This document shows, one piece after another, positions 6,795-14,867 of a DNA stretch of 64,000 nucleotides. The DNA comes from Cellulosimicrobium sp. ES-005 (GTDB taxonomy: Bacteria; Actinomycetota; Actinomycetes; Actinomycetales; Cellulomonadaceae): positions 1,984,001 through 2,048,000 of the forward strand of contig NZ_CP159290.1 in assembly GCF_040448685.1 (NCBI RefSeq), read 5' to 3'. Both the position numbers and the translations under genes were made by a program. Numbering within the stretch: the first letter of the stretch is position 1; every line of letters begins with the position of its first letter. The notes under the pieces were generated by a model. It was not told the DNA's origin. It made no database searches and saw nothing but the letters and a program-made list of their open reading frames with translations.

Positions 6795-8411
6795 TCAGCG
6801 CCCGGGTCCGGGGACGCGGTGGAGCGTCCCGTCCGCGCCCAGCTCGACGAGCACGACGTCGACGCCGAGCCGGGCGAGGAAGCCGTCGTCGTGGCTGACG
6901 ACGAGCAGCGCGCCCGCGTAGCCGGACAGGGCCTCGACGAGCCGGTCGACGCTGCGCACGTCGAGGTTGTTCGTCGGCTCGTCGAGCACGAGGAGCTGGG
7001 CGGGCGGCTCGGCGAGCAGGAGCCGGGCGAGCGAGACGCGGAACCGTTCGCCGCCCGACAGCGTCGACACCGGGCGGTCCACGCTCGACCCCCGCAGCAG
7101 CAGGCGCGCGAGCTGGTTGCGGATCGTCCCCGGCGCCGCGTCGGGTGCGCCGTCGCGCACGTTCTCGAGCGCGCTGCGGGCGTCGTCGAGCCCGTCCAGG
7201 CGCTGGGGCAGGTAGCCGACGCGGTCCGTGAGCAGCGTGCCGCCCGCGCGCCCCGGCTCCGGTGCGCGCCCGGCGAGCAGGTTCTCCAGCAGCGTCGTCT
7301 TGCCCGTCCCGTTGGCGCCGACGAGGGCGACCCGCTCCGGCCCCTGCACGACGACCGTCCCGTTCGTCCCGTGCAGCTCCGCGAGGCGGCGACCGCGCGG
7401 CACGTCCGGGTCGGGGAGCACGAGGTGCACGTGCTCGTCGTCGCGCACGCGGGCCGCCGCGGCGTCGAGCGCGTCCTGCGCGGCCTGGACCTTCGCGTCA
7501 AGGCCCTGGCGCATCGAGCCCGCGGACACCTGCGCGGCGGACGCGCGCAGCCCCATGGAGATGCGCGACCCCGTGCGGTTCGCCTGCGCGGTGCGCGCGG
7601 TCCGCTCGCGGCGCGCGAGCTTGGTCTCCGCCTCGACACGCTGGCGCTTCTCGGCCCGCAGCGTCTGCTCGGCCGTCCGCGCGGCCTGCGCCGCGGCGGC
7701 CTGGTCCGCCTCGAGCCGGTCGCGCCAGGCGCTGTACGGTCCGCCGAAGGTGGTGAGGCGGCCGGCGTGCAGCTCCGCCGTCTCGTCCATGTGCTCGAGC
7801 AGGTCGAGGTCGTGGCTCACGACGACGAGCGTCCCGGGCCAGTCGTCGACGAGCGCCGCGAGCCGCGCGCGGGTGCCGCGGTCGAGGTTGTTCGTCGGCT
7901 CGTCGAGCAGCGTGATCGCGCTGCGCCGCACGCGCAGCCCGCTGATCGCGACGAGCATCGACTCTCCGCCGGACAGCTCGCCCACGCGCCGGTCGAGGCC
8001 CACGCCGTCGAGCCCGATCTCGGCGAGCGCCTGCGTGGCGCGCGCCTCGACGTCCCAGTCGTCGCCGACCGCGTCGAAGTGCCGCTCGTCGACGTCGCCG
8101 GACTCGATCGCGCGCAGCGCGGCGAGCGTGCCGTCGACGCCGAGGAGGCGCGCGACGCTCGCGTCCCGGCCGAGGGTCAGGGTCTGGGGGAGGTAGGCGA
8201 CGTCTCCGGTCGTCGTGACGCGCCCCGCGGTCGGTCGGAGCAGGCCCGCGACCAGGCGCAGGAGGGTGGACTTGCCGGCGCCGTTGTCGCCGACGAGGCC
8301 CGTACGGCCGACGCCGAACGTGCCGGTGAGGTGCGAGAGCGCGACGGTGCCGACGGGCCACTCGAACGTGAGGTCGGTGAGGGTCACCGCGGAGCGGTGC
8401 AGGGTGGACAT
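6795..8411 (-). CDS. ABC-F family ATPase (ribosomal-protection type)
   Basis: 538 aa with two complete ABC ATPase domains and no membrane segments. Domain 1 has GDNGAGKSTLL, LSGGE and LLDEPTNNLD; domain 2 has GANGTGKTTLL, LSGGERFRVSLA and VLDEPTNNLD. The interdomain linker is long, charged and alpha-helical (about residues 220-340), as in ABC-F factors that act in the ribosomal E site and can dislodge antibiotics. The ATG at 8409-8411 follows GAGGAG. Between the promoter and this ATG lies a ~190-nt leader with an 8-codon mini-ORF and hairpin (8581-8626), as in genes induced by ribosome stalling. Drug specificity cannot be told from sequence. Confidence 0.9.
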   Translation of the reverse strand: MSTLHRSAVTLTDLTFEWPVGTVALSHLTGTFGVGRTGLVGDNGAGKSTLLRLVAGLLRPTAGRVTTTGDVAYLPQTLTLGRDASVARLLGVDGTLAALRAIESGDVDERHFDAVGDDWDVEARATQALAEIGLDGVGLDRRVGELSGGESMLVAISGLRVRRSAITLLDEPTNNLDRGTRARLAALVDDWPGTLVVVSHDLDLLEHMDETAELHAGRLTTFGGPYSAWRDRLEADQAAAAQAARTAEQTLRAEKRQRVEAETKLARRERTARTAQANRTGSRISMGLRASAAQVSAGSMRQGLDAKVQAAQDALDAAAARVRDDEHVHLVLPDPDVPRGRRLAELHGTNGTVVVQGPERVALVGANGTGKTTLLENLLAGRAPEPGRAGGTLLTDRVGYLPQRLDGLDDARSALENVRDGAPDAAPGTIRNQLARLLLRGSSVDRPVSTLSGGERFRVSLARLLLAEPPAQLLVLDEPTNNLDVRSVDRLVEALSGYAGALLVVSHDDGFLARLGVDVVLVELGADGTLHRVPGPGR

Positions 8412-8580
8412 GAGGAGCTCCTCGGGCCCGCGTGGCGCGGGCAGGGTCGTGCCGGGGGAGGACAGGGCGGCGCGGAGCGGTGCGGCGGGTCCAGGCACGA
8501 CGAGGCCTCGGCGAGAGCCAGGAGGGGTCGCCCGCGGAGACTCCGTCACGGAGCCGGGGCGAGAGGGTGCGCTGGGACGG
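8412..8580 (-). other. 5' leader of the ABC-F gene (no protein gene seen)
   Basis: No convincing gene on either strand. On the minus strand it holds a small dyad (8541-8553, CTCCGTGACGGAG) and GAGTCT (minus strand of 8538-8543), which is perfectly complementary to AGACTC, the last two sense codons of the leader peptide (8603-8608). This permits a long-range alternative pairing around the hairpin at 8581-8600. The divergent intergenic gap continues to 8849. Confidence 0.5.
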
Positions 8581-8600
8581 GCCGCCGACGGCTCGGCGGC
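8581..8600 (-). terminator. Perfect hairpin immediately after the leader peptide (candidate attenuator)
   Basis: GCCGCCGA-GCCG-TCGGCGGC, an 8-bp perfect stem with a 4-nt loop, begins at the last base of the mini-ORF stop codon. No T-tract follows. A ribosome stalled on or terminating at the leader would cover the 5' arm, so the hairpin could respond to translation. Confidence 0.5.
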
Positions 8601-8626
8601 TAGAGTCTGTCGACCTCGATGAGCAC
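8600..8626 (-). CDS. Leader peptide of the ABC-F gene (8 codons)
   Basis: GTG CTC ATC GAG GTC GAC AGA CTC TAG encodes fM-L-I-E-V-D-R-L. The GTG lies exactly 6 nt after an extended -10 (TGATAGCAT), so the mRNA would start at or next to the start codon and be translated leaderlessly. The stop codon abuts a perfect hairpin. Position, size and context match the leader peptides of drug-inducible ribosome-protection genes. Translation is inferred. Confidence 0.5.
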   Translation of the reverse strand: MLIEVDRL

Positions 8627-8641
8627 GTGCCGATGCTATCA
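8627..8641 (-). promoter_or_regulatory. Extended -10 promoter for the ABC-F leader transcript
   Basis: Minus strand TG-A-TAGCAT (8633-8641) is an extended -10 element. No good -35 is visible 17 bp upstream, consistent with an extended -10 promoter. The distance to the mini-ORF GTG is 6 nt. Confidence 0.5.
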
Positions 8642-8849
8642 GCGCCGCCTGTCGGCGAGGCGTGGGCACGATCCCGAGCGCGCACGAGCCCGGGCTTCCT
8701 CCTCACCCGCGACGTCCGGCGGGGAGCGATCCCGGGTTCGGCGGCGGGGCCTGCTCGCGCGTGTCACCCTCGCGTCGAGGGGGGAACGGCGGCAGACTCT
8801 CGGCCGTACGTCGGACCCAGCAGATGTCGAGATCGGGGAGCAGGCACGG

Positions 8850-9350
8850 ATGCGAGCACGACGGTGGGCAGCGCTCTCGGCGGTGGTGCTGAGCGCTGCG
8901 GCGATGGGCGGCTGCAGCGCCGGCGGCGGGGCTTCGGCAGGGGAGGTCGAGGCGGCCCCGTCCGGTGCCGCGGCTCAGGCGGACTCGCCGGGCGTCGCGC
9001 CGGAGGGCGGCGCCCCGGACGACGCGGACCTCTGCACCGCGTTCGGCGACGTGCTGACGATCGTGGAGAACGCCGACGTCGCCCTCGCCGACGGCCGCAT
9101 GGACGCGCAGGAGCACGACGGCTGGTACCGGCTGGCGACCCGCGTGCTCGACCGCCTGCCCTCCGGCGGGGACAGCGCCGTGCAGACGGCGATCGGCGAG
9201 CTGCAGGCGGCCGCTCCGGTCGCCTCCGGGGCCTCCGCGGAGCCGACCGGCGTGCGCTCCGCGGAGTGGGACGCCGCCGCGAGCGACCTCGGCGACGCGT
9301 GCGACGCGGTCGGCGCGCCGCTCACCATCGCCATGTTCACCGGCGGGTGA
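8850..9350 (+). CDS. Secreted lipoprotein of unknown function
   Basis: 166 aa. MRARRWAALSAVVLSAAAMGGCS is a classical lipoprotein signal: basic n-region, hydrophobic core and a lipobox ending in GGC, so lipidation is expected at Cys23. A Ser/Gly/Ala/Pro linker follows to about residue 50, then a ~110-residue, mostly helical acidic domain with no recognised family. GGGGAG at 8835-8840 supports the ATG at 8850 over upstream in-frame starts. Confidence 0.75.
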   Translation: MRARRWAALSAVVLSAAAMGGCSAGGGASAGEVEAAPSGAAAQADSPGVAPEGGAPDDADLCTAFGDVLTIVENADVALADGRMDAQEHDGWYRLATRVLDRLPSGGDSAVQTAIGELQAAAPVASGASAEPTGVRSAEWDAAASDLGDACDAVGAPLTIAMFTGG

Positions 9351-9363
9351 CGCGAGGGCCCGT

Positions 9364-9585
9364 TCAGGCAGGGTCGGCCGCGGGAGCGAGCGTGGCGGCC
9401 AGGACGCGCCAGCCCCCGCCCGTGCGCACCCAGACGCGCGTGCAGGTCGACCGCGCGGCTGCTGCGGTGCCGTCCTGGATCGCCTCCACGGCGGCGGCGA
9501 CCAGCCGGATTACCCCGCTCGCGGCATCCTCCTGGACGTCGAGGGACTCCTCCTCCAGGCGGGTGATCCGTCCGGAGGCGGGCAC
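9364..9585 (-). pseudogene. C-terminal remnant of a SnoaL/DUF4440-like gene
   Basis: 73 codons remain. The end, CTRVWVRTGGGWRVLAATLAP, is the conserved last strand pair of DUF4440/SnoaL-like proteins, but the N-terminal ~50 residues of that fold are missing. I see no clear start with ribosome binding site. It is probably a decayed gene fragment between the lipoprotein and siderophore genes; a short functional protein cannot be excluded. Confidence 0.4.
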
Positions 9586-9642
9586 GCCTCGGTGCCTCGG
9601 CGCCGTTCGTGCTGGTCACGCGCCCGACGAGGACGACCGACC

Positions 9643-11418
9643 TCAGGCGTCGCGGGCCGTGAGCTCGACCCGCTCGACGCCCCAGCCGAGCGCCTCGTGG
9701 TGGACGACGCCCCAGCCCGCGCACTCGGCGAGGCGTGCGACGTCGTCGGGCGTGCGCGGCGCGGCCCCGGTCGTGGCCAGGGCGAGCAGCGCGTGCTCGC
9801 GCGCGTGGGGGCTGAGCCCGTCGGGCGTGAAGTCCTCGACGAGGACGGCGCGCGGGGCGGCGGCGCGCATCGCGGCGAGGAGGTCGACGACCTCGTCGTC
9901 GGTGCGGTGGCCGGCCCCGAGCGCGCACACGGCGACGTCGGCGACCGGCCAGGCCACGGCCGCGGCGTGCGCCGTGCCGGACCCCGCCTGCTCGCGCAGG
10001 ACCTCGAGCGGGACGGCGTCCTCGACGAGCGTCGTCGTGCGCTCGCCGGGAACCTCGACGAGCAGGTCGGCGACGACGAGCGCGCCGGGTCCGCCGAGCG
10101 CGACGGTCCGCGCGTCCGCCCACACCGGCCAGGTCGCGAGTCCCGTGAGCACGTACGGGAGCACGTCGGCGCCCTCGACGACCTCCGTGGCGCGCGCGGC
10201 GTCGGTCTCGACCTCGGCGCGCAGCGTCCGGCCGCGCGAGCGCGACCACGCCGGGACGCCGTCGCGGAGCGCGGGGGCGAGCGCCGCGAGCGCCAGGATC
10301 GCGTCCGCCTCCAGCCCCACGTACTCCTCGCGCTCGTGCTCGTCGTCGAGGAGGTCCTCGCCCGCGTCGCCCAGGGCGACCGTGTCGCCGTCGAGCGTCA
10401 CCACGCCCGACGCCGCGAGCACGTCCGCGAGGGCGCGCACCGCGCCCGGCGCGAGGTGCGCCGCCCCGGCGAGGGCCGCGAGGTCGCGCGGCCCCGCGCC
10501 GAGCTCGTCGAGCAGGCCGAGCTGCAGCGCGGCGCGGGTCGCGAACCACGGCACGGGAGACGGGACCCCCGTGGGCTGCGGCTCCGCCTCGGCCGCCGGC
10601 CCCTGAGCGGGTGCGGGGGAGGGCGCCGGCTCGGCGTGCCAGTAGCCCGTGACGTCGACGTGGGTGTGCGGCACGGCGCGCTCGCGCGTCAGGTAGCGCC
10701 GCACCGGCAGGAGCGCGCGGCTCTCGCTCGCCGCCCACGCGTAGACCTGGCCGGGCCACCACTCGAGGGCGCGCACAGCCTCGTCGAGCGCGGCGCGGTC
10801 GCCCTCCGGCGCGACGACCCACCGCACGGTGTCGCCCGCGCGCAGCGCGAGGTCCTGCCGTGCGGACTCGGCACCGATGGTCACGACGACCTGGACGGGG
10901 ACGTCGACCGGCCGCTCGTCGAGGAAGCGCCCGATCGCGGGCAGCGCCGTCTCGTCGCCGGCGAGCAGCGCCCAGTCGACGTCGTCGGGCCAGACGGTCG
11001 ACGCCTTGGGCCCGACGAAACACAGCTCGCTGCCCGGGCGCGCCGTCTGCGCCCACGCCGCGGCCGGACCGTCGCCGTGCAGCACGAGGTCGAGGTCGAG
11101 CTCGCCCGCCGCCGCGTCCCAGCGGCGCGGCGTGTAGTCGCGACCCTGCCGGTTCGGCGCGGGCGGCCAGTCGATCCCGTGCGCGCGCTGCACGGGCAGC
11201 GCGGACGCGACGTCGCCGTCGGACGCGAGGACGATCTTCACGTGGTCGTCGAACCACGGCGCGTCGAACGCGGGCATCGGCAGGCCGTCGCGCTCGAACG
11301 CCCCGAGCTCGGGCCCGGCGAGAGTCACGCGGCGCATGCGGGGCGTCACGTCGACGACGCGCGCCACCTCGACGCGTCGCAGCACCAGCGGGTGCGTGCG
11401 CAGGCGGTGCTGGGCCAT
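9643..11418 (-). CDS. Siderophore-interacting FAD reductase fused to an O-methyltransferase-like domain
   Basis: 591 aa in two parts. Residues 1-~300 are a siderophore-interacting protein (ViuB/FhuF-like ferric-siderophore reductase): VVDVTPRMRRVTLAGPEL, the flavin-binding RDYTPRRWD segment, WALLAGDETALPAIGRFL for NAD(P)H, and a C-terminal YLTRERAVPHTHVDVTGYWH. After a Pro/Ala linker, residues ~325-591 resemble class I O-methyltransferases with a winged-helix dimerisation domain (ATRAALQLGLLDELGAGPRDLAALAGAAHL) and a Rossmann part. Its SAM loop is unusual (VALGGPGALVVADLL in place of DxGGGxG), so catalysis is doubtful. The start ATG overlaps the stop of the binding-protein gene (TGATG). Confidence 0.85.
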   Translation of the reverse strand: MAQHRLRTHPLVLRRVEVARVVDVTPRMRRVTLAGPELGAFERDGLPMPAFDAPWFDDHVKIVLASDGDVASALPVQRAHGIDWPPAPNRQGRDYTPRRWDAAAGELDLDLVLHGDGPAAAWAQTARPGSELCFVGPKASTVWPDDVDWALLAGDETALPAIGRFLDERPVDVPVQVVVTIGAESARQDLALRAGDTVRWVVAPEGDRAALDEAVRALEWWPGQVYAWAASESRALLPVRRYLTRERAVPHTHVDVTGYWHAEPAPSPAPAQGPAAEAEPQPTGVPSPVPWFATRAALQLGLLDELGAGPRDLAALAGAAHLAPGAVRALADVLAASGVVTLDGDTVALGDAGEDLLDDEHEREEYVGLEADAILALAALAPALRDGVPAWSRSRGRTLRAEVETDAARATEVVEGADVLPYVLTGLATWPVWADARTVALGGPGALVVADLLVEVPGERTTTLVEDAVPLEVLREQAGSGTAHAAAVAWPVADVAVCALGAGHRTDDEVVDLLAAMRAAAPRAVLVEDFTPDGLSPHAREHALLALATTGAAPRTPDDVARLAECAGWGVVHHEALGWGVERVELTARDA

Positions 11419-12467
11419 CAGGAGAACTGCTCCTCGACGACGTCGAGGAGCCCCATGGCCTCGTGGTAGTCGCCGCGGATGGTCCACGTCGGCAGCTCGT
11501 GCGCGTGGCCCGCGGAGAACGACGGCAGGACCGCGAACACCGGGTCGGCGGCGAGCGCGTCGACGTCGATCTCCGCGCCGTTGAAGCCGATGACGAACAC
11601 GTTCGGCGCCGTGACCACGGACGTCACCTGCTCGGCCGACACCTCGAACATGTCGCCGCCCGGCGTGTACGGCTCGGCGCCCGTCTGCGCCTGGATCGGC
11701 TGGACCGCGAACCCGAGCCGCTCGAAGATCGCGGGCAGGCCCTCGCGCTCGTTGAGCGCGAACGTCTTGCCCTCGGACGTGAGCGCGAGGAACGCCGTCT
11801 CGCCCGCGGGGACGGTGATGGACTCGCCCACCTGGGCGAGGCGCTCGTCGTACCCCGTGGTCAGCTCTTCGAACCGCTCGGTGTCGTCGAACACGTCGAC
11901 GGCGAGGAACTCGAACTGCTCCTGCCACGTCGTGTAGGTGCCGCTCACGAGCACCGTCGGGGCGATCTGGCTCAGGCCGTCGTAGACGTCGGTGGCCTGC
12001 TTGAGCGGGAAGCCCCACCCGCCGCCCACGATGAGGTCGGGCTCCAGGGCGAGGATCGCCTCGAGGTTGAAGCCGTCGGCGCTCCACTCGATGAGCTCGG
12101 TGCCGTCCGCCTCGGCCTGGTCCTCCCAGAACGGTGAGAACCTCGGGTCCGGGTCGTCCGTCACCTCGGGCACCGTCGCGAGCACGGGGACGTCGAGCTC
12201 GTACAGGTAGCCCGCCAGGGCGTGATTGAGCACGACGACGCGCTGCGGGTCGGTCGGGACGGTGACGTCGCCCTGGTCGGTCGCCACGACCCGCTCGGCG
12301 GCGGTCTCGGACGCGGCCGAGCCGGGACCGCCGGACGGCTCGGCACCGGAGCCGGACGGCGTCGTCCCGGCGGAGCAGCCCGCCAGGGCGAGCGACGCGG
12401 CGGCGAGCGCGGCCAGCGCGGTGAGCGCGGTGAGCGGACGGCGGGCGGGACGGCGTGACGACAGCAT
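11418..12467 (-). CDS. Iron-siderophore ABC transporter substrate-binding lipoprotein
   Basis: 349 aa, FecB/FepB-like class III binding protein. Lipoprotein signal at residues 1-30 (lipobox LALAGC). Then the characteristic AERVVATDQGDVTVPTDPQRVVVLN and LEPDLIVGGG motifs and two lobes joined by a long helix. It would capture ferric siderophore outside the membrane and pass it to a permease; no permease or ATPase gene is present in the window. It is the first gene of a two-gene operon with the reductase and has a DtxR-type iron box about 60 bp upstream. Confidence 0.92.
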   Translation of the reverse strand: MLSSRRPARRPLTALTALAALAAASLALAGCSAGTTPSGSGAEPSGGPGSAASETAAERVVATDQGDVTVPTDPQRVVVLNHALAGYLYELDVPVLATVPEVTDDPDPRFSPFWEDQAEADGTELIEWSADGFNLEAILALEPDLIVGGGWGFPLKQATDVYDGLSQIAPTVLVSGTYTTWQEQFEFLAVDVFDDTERFEELTTGYDERLAQVGESITVPAGETAFLALTSEGKTFALNEREGLPAIFERLGFAVQPIQAQTGAEPYTPGGDMFEVSAEQVTSVVTAPNVFVIGFNGAEIDVDALAADPVFAVLPSFSAGHAHELPTWTIRGDYHEAMGLLDVVEEQFS

Positions 12468-12527
12468 GGAACCTCACACTCGGCAGCAGGGACGCGGGGC
12501 CCGCACGGCGTACCGGGGCGCTCCTCG

Positions 12528-12546
12528 CGAGGTTAGGCTAACCACA
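12528..12546. promoter_or_regulatory. DtxR/IdeR-type iron box (divergent promoter)
   Basis: The core AGGTTAGGCTAACC (12530-12543) matches positions 3-16 of the 19-bp consensus TTAGGTTAGGCTAACCTAA exactly. It lies between the binding-protein gene (minus) and the AraC regulator (plus), so both are probably repressed by iron. Confidence 0.75.
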
Positions 12547-12639
12547 CCTGAGCGACGAACCGCGTCCGAACGTGACACGGCCCGTCCCGGACACGACACA
12601 CCGACCCGGACCAGCCGGGCCCGGGGGAGAGGAGCGCGC

Positions 12640-13425
12640 ATGACGCCGACCGCGCTGGGCGCCGTCGTCCCCGAGCACTCCGTCCGCTTCCTCGGGCACG
12701 ACACCCACGCCCACGACGAGCCGCACCTCGTGCATGTCGTCACCGGCACCGCGGAGCTCGTCGTGGACGGCACGCCCCTGACCCTGCGCACGCACGAGAA
12801 CCTCTGGCTCGGCCCGCGCGTCCCGCACGCGATGCGCCTTCCCGGCGACTCGATGGCGCTCGGTCCCGTGCTCTCCCCGGGGGTCGAGCCGCCCGCGCGC
12901 GTCCACCGTCTCGGCGTCGTGCCCGCGCTGACCACCGTCCTCACGGCGGTGCTGTGCGCGGCCCCGGCGACGCCCGCGCAGGTCGCTCCCTTCCGCGCCG
13001 CCCTCGAGGACGTCCTGCGCGGCCTCGCGGGCGACTACTTCGTCCTGCGGCTGCCGGTGCACCCGGTCGCGCGGGCCGTCGCCCAGGACGCGCGCCGCGG
13101 CATCGCGACGCTCGACGAGCTCGCCGAACGGCGGCGCGCGAGCGCGCGGCACGTCCAGCGCCTCTTCGTCGAGGAGACCGGGCTCGCGTTCGGCCGCTGG
13201 CGCACGCGGGCGCACCTCAACGTCGCGATCGCGCGGCTGCGCGGCGGCTCGCACCTCGACGCCGCCGCGCGTGCCGCCGGGTACGCCTCCCGGGCCGGAC
13301 TGCTGCGTGCCCTGAGCCGGGAGACGGGGCTGCCCGTCGCCGACCTCGCGCGCGACCCGGTCGCGGCGCTCGCGGCCCCGCACGGCGAGGCCGCGGGCGC
13401 GCGGGTCGTGGCGGCGAGCGCCTGA
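12640..13425 (+). CDS. AraC family transcriptional regulator
   Basis: 261 aa. N-terminal cupin-like sensor (EHSVRFLGHDTHAHDEPHLVHVVTGTAELVVDG with the His pair; LWLGPRVPHAMRL), then a C-terminal AraC DNA-binding domain (IATLDELAERRRASARHVQRLFVEETGLAFGRWRTRAHLNVAIARL, then DAAARAAGYASRAGLLRALSRETG). GAGAGGAG lies just before the ATG. Divergent from the ferric-siderophore genes and sharing the iron box, it is likely an activator of siderophore uptake or synthesis; the ligand may be the siderophore itself (inference). Confidence 0.85.
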   Translation: MTPTALGAVVPEHSVRFLGHDTHAHDEPHLVHVVTGTAELVVDGTPLTLRTHENLWLGPRVPHAMRLPGDSMALGPVLSPGVEPPARVHRLGVVPALTTVLTAVLCAAPATPAQVAPFRAALEDVLRGLAGDYFVLRLPVHPVARAVAQDARRGIATLDELAERRRASARHVQRLFVEETGLAFGRWRTRAHLNVAIARLRGGSHLDAAARAAGYASRAGLLRALSRETGLPVADLARDPVAALAAPHGEAAGARVVAASA

Positions 13426-13443
13426 CGGCGCCCCGCGCCGGGC

Positions 13444-14016
13444 CTACTCCCGCCCGGTCGGGGCCGTCCTGACGATCCGGTAGCGCAGCGCGGTGCGCGC
13501 CCCGACCTCCTCGACGCGCACCTTCTCCAGCACCGCCGGCGCGTCGCCGTCGAACAGGCGCACGCCGCCCCCGAGCAGGACCGGCATGACCTCGACCGCG
13601 AGCTCGTCGACGAGCCCCGCGGCCAGGAGCTGGTGGAACAGGTCCGCGCCCCCGATGAACGTCACGTCGCGCTCGCCCGCGGCGTCGCGGGCCTGCCGGA
13701 CCGCCGACTCGACGCCGTCCGTGACGAACGTGACCCACAGCCGCTCGTTGCGCTGGGGGGCGACGGCCGGGGGCGTGTGCGTGACGACGAAGATCGGCAC
13801 CTGGAACTCGTAGCCGTCCGCGTAGCCGTCGGGGTCCGGAGCCATGTCGTACGTGCGCCGGCCCATGAGGACGGCGCCGGTCCGCTCCTGGAGCGCCCGC
13901 AGGTACGCGCTGCGCCGCAGCTCCTCGAAGTCCGAGTAGAGCGCCTCGATGCTCCCGTCGGCGTCCTGGACGTACCCGTCGAGCGAGACCGCCGCTCCTG
14001 CGACCACCGTGGCCAT
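13444..14016 (-). CDS. Dihydrofolate reductase family protein (RibD C-terminal fold)
   Basis: 190 aa. MATVVAGAAVSLDGYVQDADGSIEALYSDFEEL opens the RibD_C / DHFR-like fold; VLMGRRTYDM, PIFVVTHTP and DVTFIGGADLFHQLLAAGLVDELAVEVMPVLLGGG are the conserved NADPH-binding elements. Such proteins are common in actinobacteria and reduce unknown substrates. It converges with the AraC gene (19 bp between stops) and is divergent from the kinase at 14157. It is unlikely to be the housekeeping folate enzyme. Confidence 0.85.
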   Translation of the reverse strand: MATVVAGAAVSLDGYVQDADGSIEALYSDFEELRRSAYLRALQERTGAVLMGRRTYDMAPDPDGYADGYEFQVPIFVVTHTPPAVAPQRNERLWVTFVTDGVESAVRQARDAAGERDVTFIGGADLFHQLLAAGLVDELAVEVMPVLLGGGVRLFDGDAPAVLEKVRVEEVGARTALRYRIVRTAPTGRE

Positions 14017-14156
14017 GTCGTCTCCTTCGTGCTCCGTGCTCCGTGTTCCGTCGGTCGAGGGTGAGACCCGACCGGGACGCGCGACTCATCGACCGCGCGG
14101 CGGCCCGCCGCACGGACGCGGCGCGGCGACGTCGTCGACCACGGGACACTGGGTCC

Positions 14157-14867
14157 ATGACCGCCGAGTACGACGCCTCGCCCGACCTGCCCTGCACCCC
14201 CGCCAGGCTCGCCGATCTGGCTGCGCTCGTCGCGCGGGTGCGCGCGCTGGCGGAACGGTCGGGGGACGGTCGGGTCGTCGTCGGGATCACCGGCAGCCCC
14301 GGTGCGGGCAAGACGACGCTCGCGCTCCGACTCGTCGAGGCGCTCGGTCCGGAGGCGGTGCACCTGCCGATGGACGGCTTCCACCTCGCGAACGCGACGC
14401 TCGACCGGCTCGGCCGTCACGACCGCAAGGGCGCGCTCGACACGTTCGACGGCGACGGCTTCGTCGCCCTGCTGCGCCGGGTGCGCGACGAGCGCGACCG
14501 CACCGTGTACGCGCCGTCGTTCCACCGCGAGGTCGACGAGCCCGTGGCCGGGGAGATCGCCGTCGACCCGGGGCACCGCGTCGTCGTGGTCGAGGGGAAC
14601 TACCTCCTCGTGGGCGAGGAGCCCTGGGGGCGCGTGCGCGACCTGCTCGACGAGGCGTGGTTCTGCAGCACCGGCGACGCCGAGCGCGAGCGTCGTCTCG
14701 TCGACCGGCACACCCGCCACGGCCGCACGGTCGAGGCCGCGACCGCCTGGGCCACCGAGGTCGACGGGCGCAACGCGCTCCTCGTCGAGTCGACGCGGTC
14801 GCGCGCCGACCTCGTCGTGTCCGGGGCGATCGCCTTCGCCCCTCAGGCGAGGTCCACGTCCGCGTAG
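14157..14867 (+). CDS. P-loop nucleoside/pantothenate-type kinase family protein
   Basis: 236 aa. Walker A GITGSPGAGKTTLAL (about residues 43-57), then LPMDGFHLANATLDRLGRHDRKGALDTFDGDGFVALLRR, the substrate-binding signature shared by uridine kinase, phosphoribulokinase and CoaA-like enzymes, and VVVEGNYLL as Walker B. It probably phosphorylates a nucleoside, sugar or pantothenate-like molecule; the exact substrate is not visible. Its 3' end overlaps that of the convergent EEP-family gene by 25 bp. Confidence 0.8.
   Translation: MTAEYDASPDLPCTPARLADLAALVARVRALAERSGDGRVVVGITGSPGAGKTTLALRLVEALGPEAVHLPMDGFHLANATLDRLGRHDRKGALDTFDGDGFVALLRRVRDERDRTVYAPSFHREVDEPVAGEIAVDPGHRVVVVEGNYLLVGEEPWGRVRDLLDEAWFCSTGDAERERRLVDRHTRHGRTVEAATAWATEVDGRNALLVESTRSRADLVVSGAIAFAPQARSTSA

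Noticed and set aside
5388-8603. Very long open frame (over 1000 codons) on the plus strand
   Set aside because: It is antisense or out of frame to well-supported genes, extremely Arg/Pro-rich, and reflects the lack of AT-rich stop codons in high-GC DNA. The same applies to long open frames around 21981-24851 (its first part), 26335-28191, 27443-30421 (its first part), 38368-39453 and 58367-62899.
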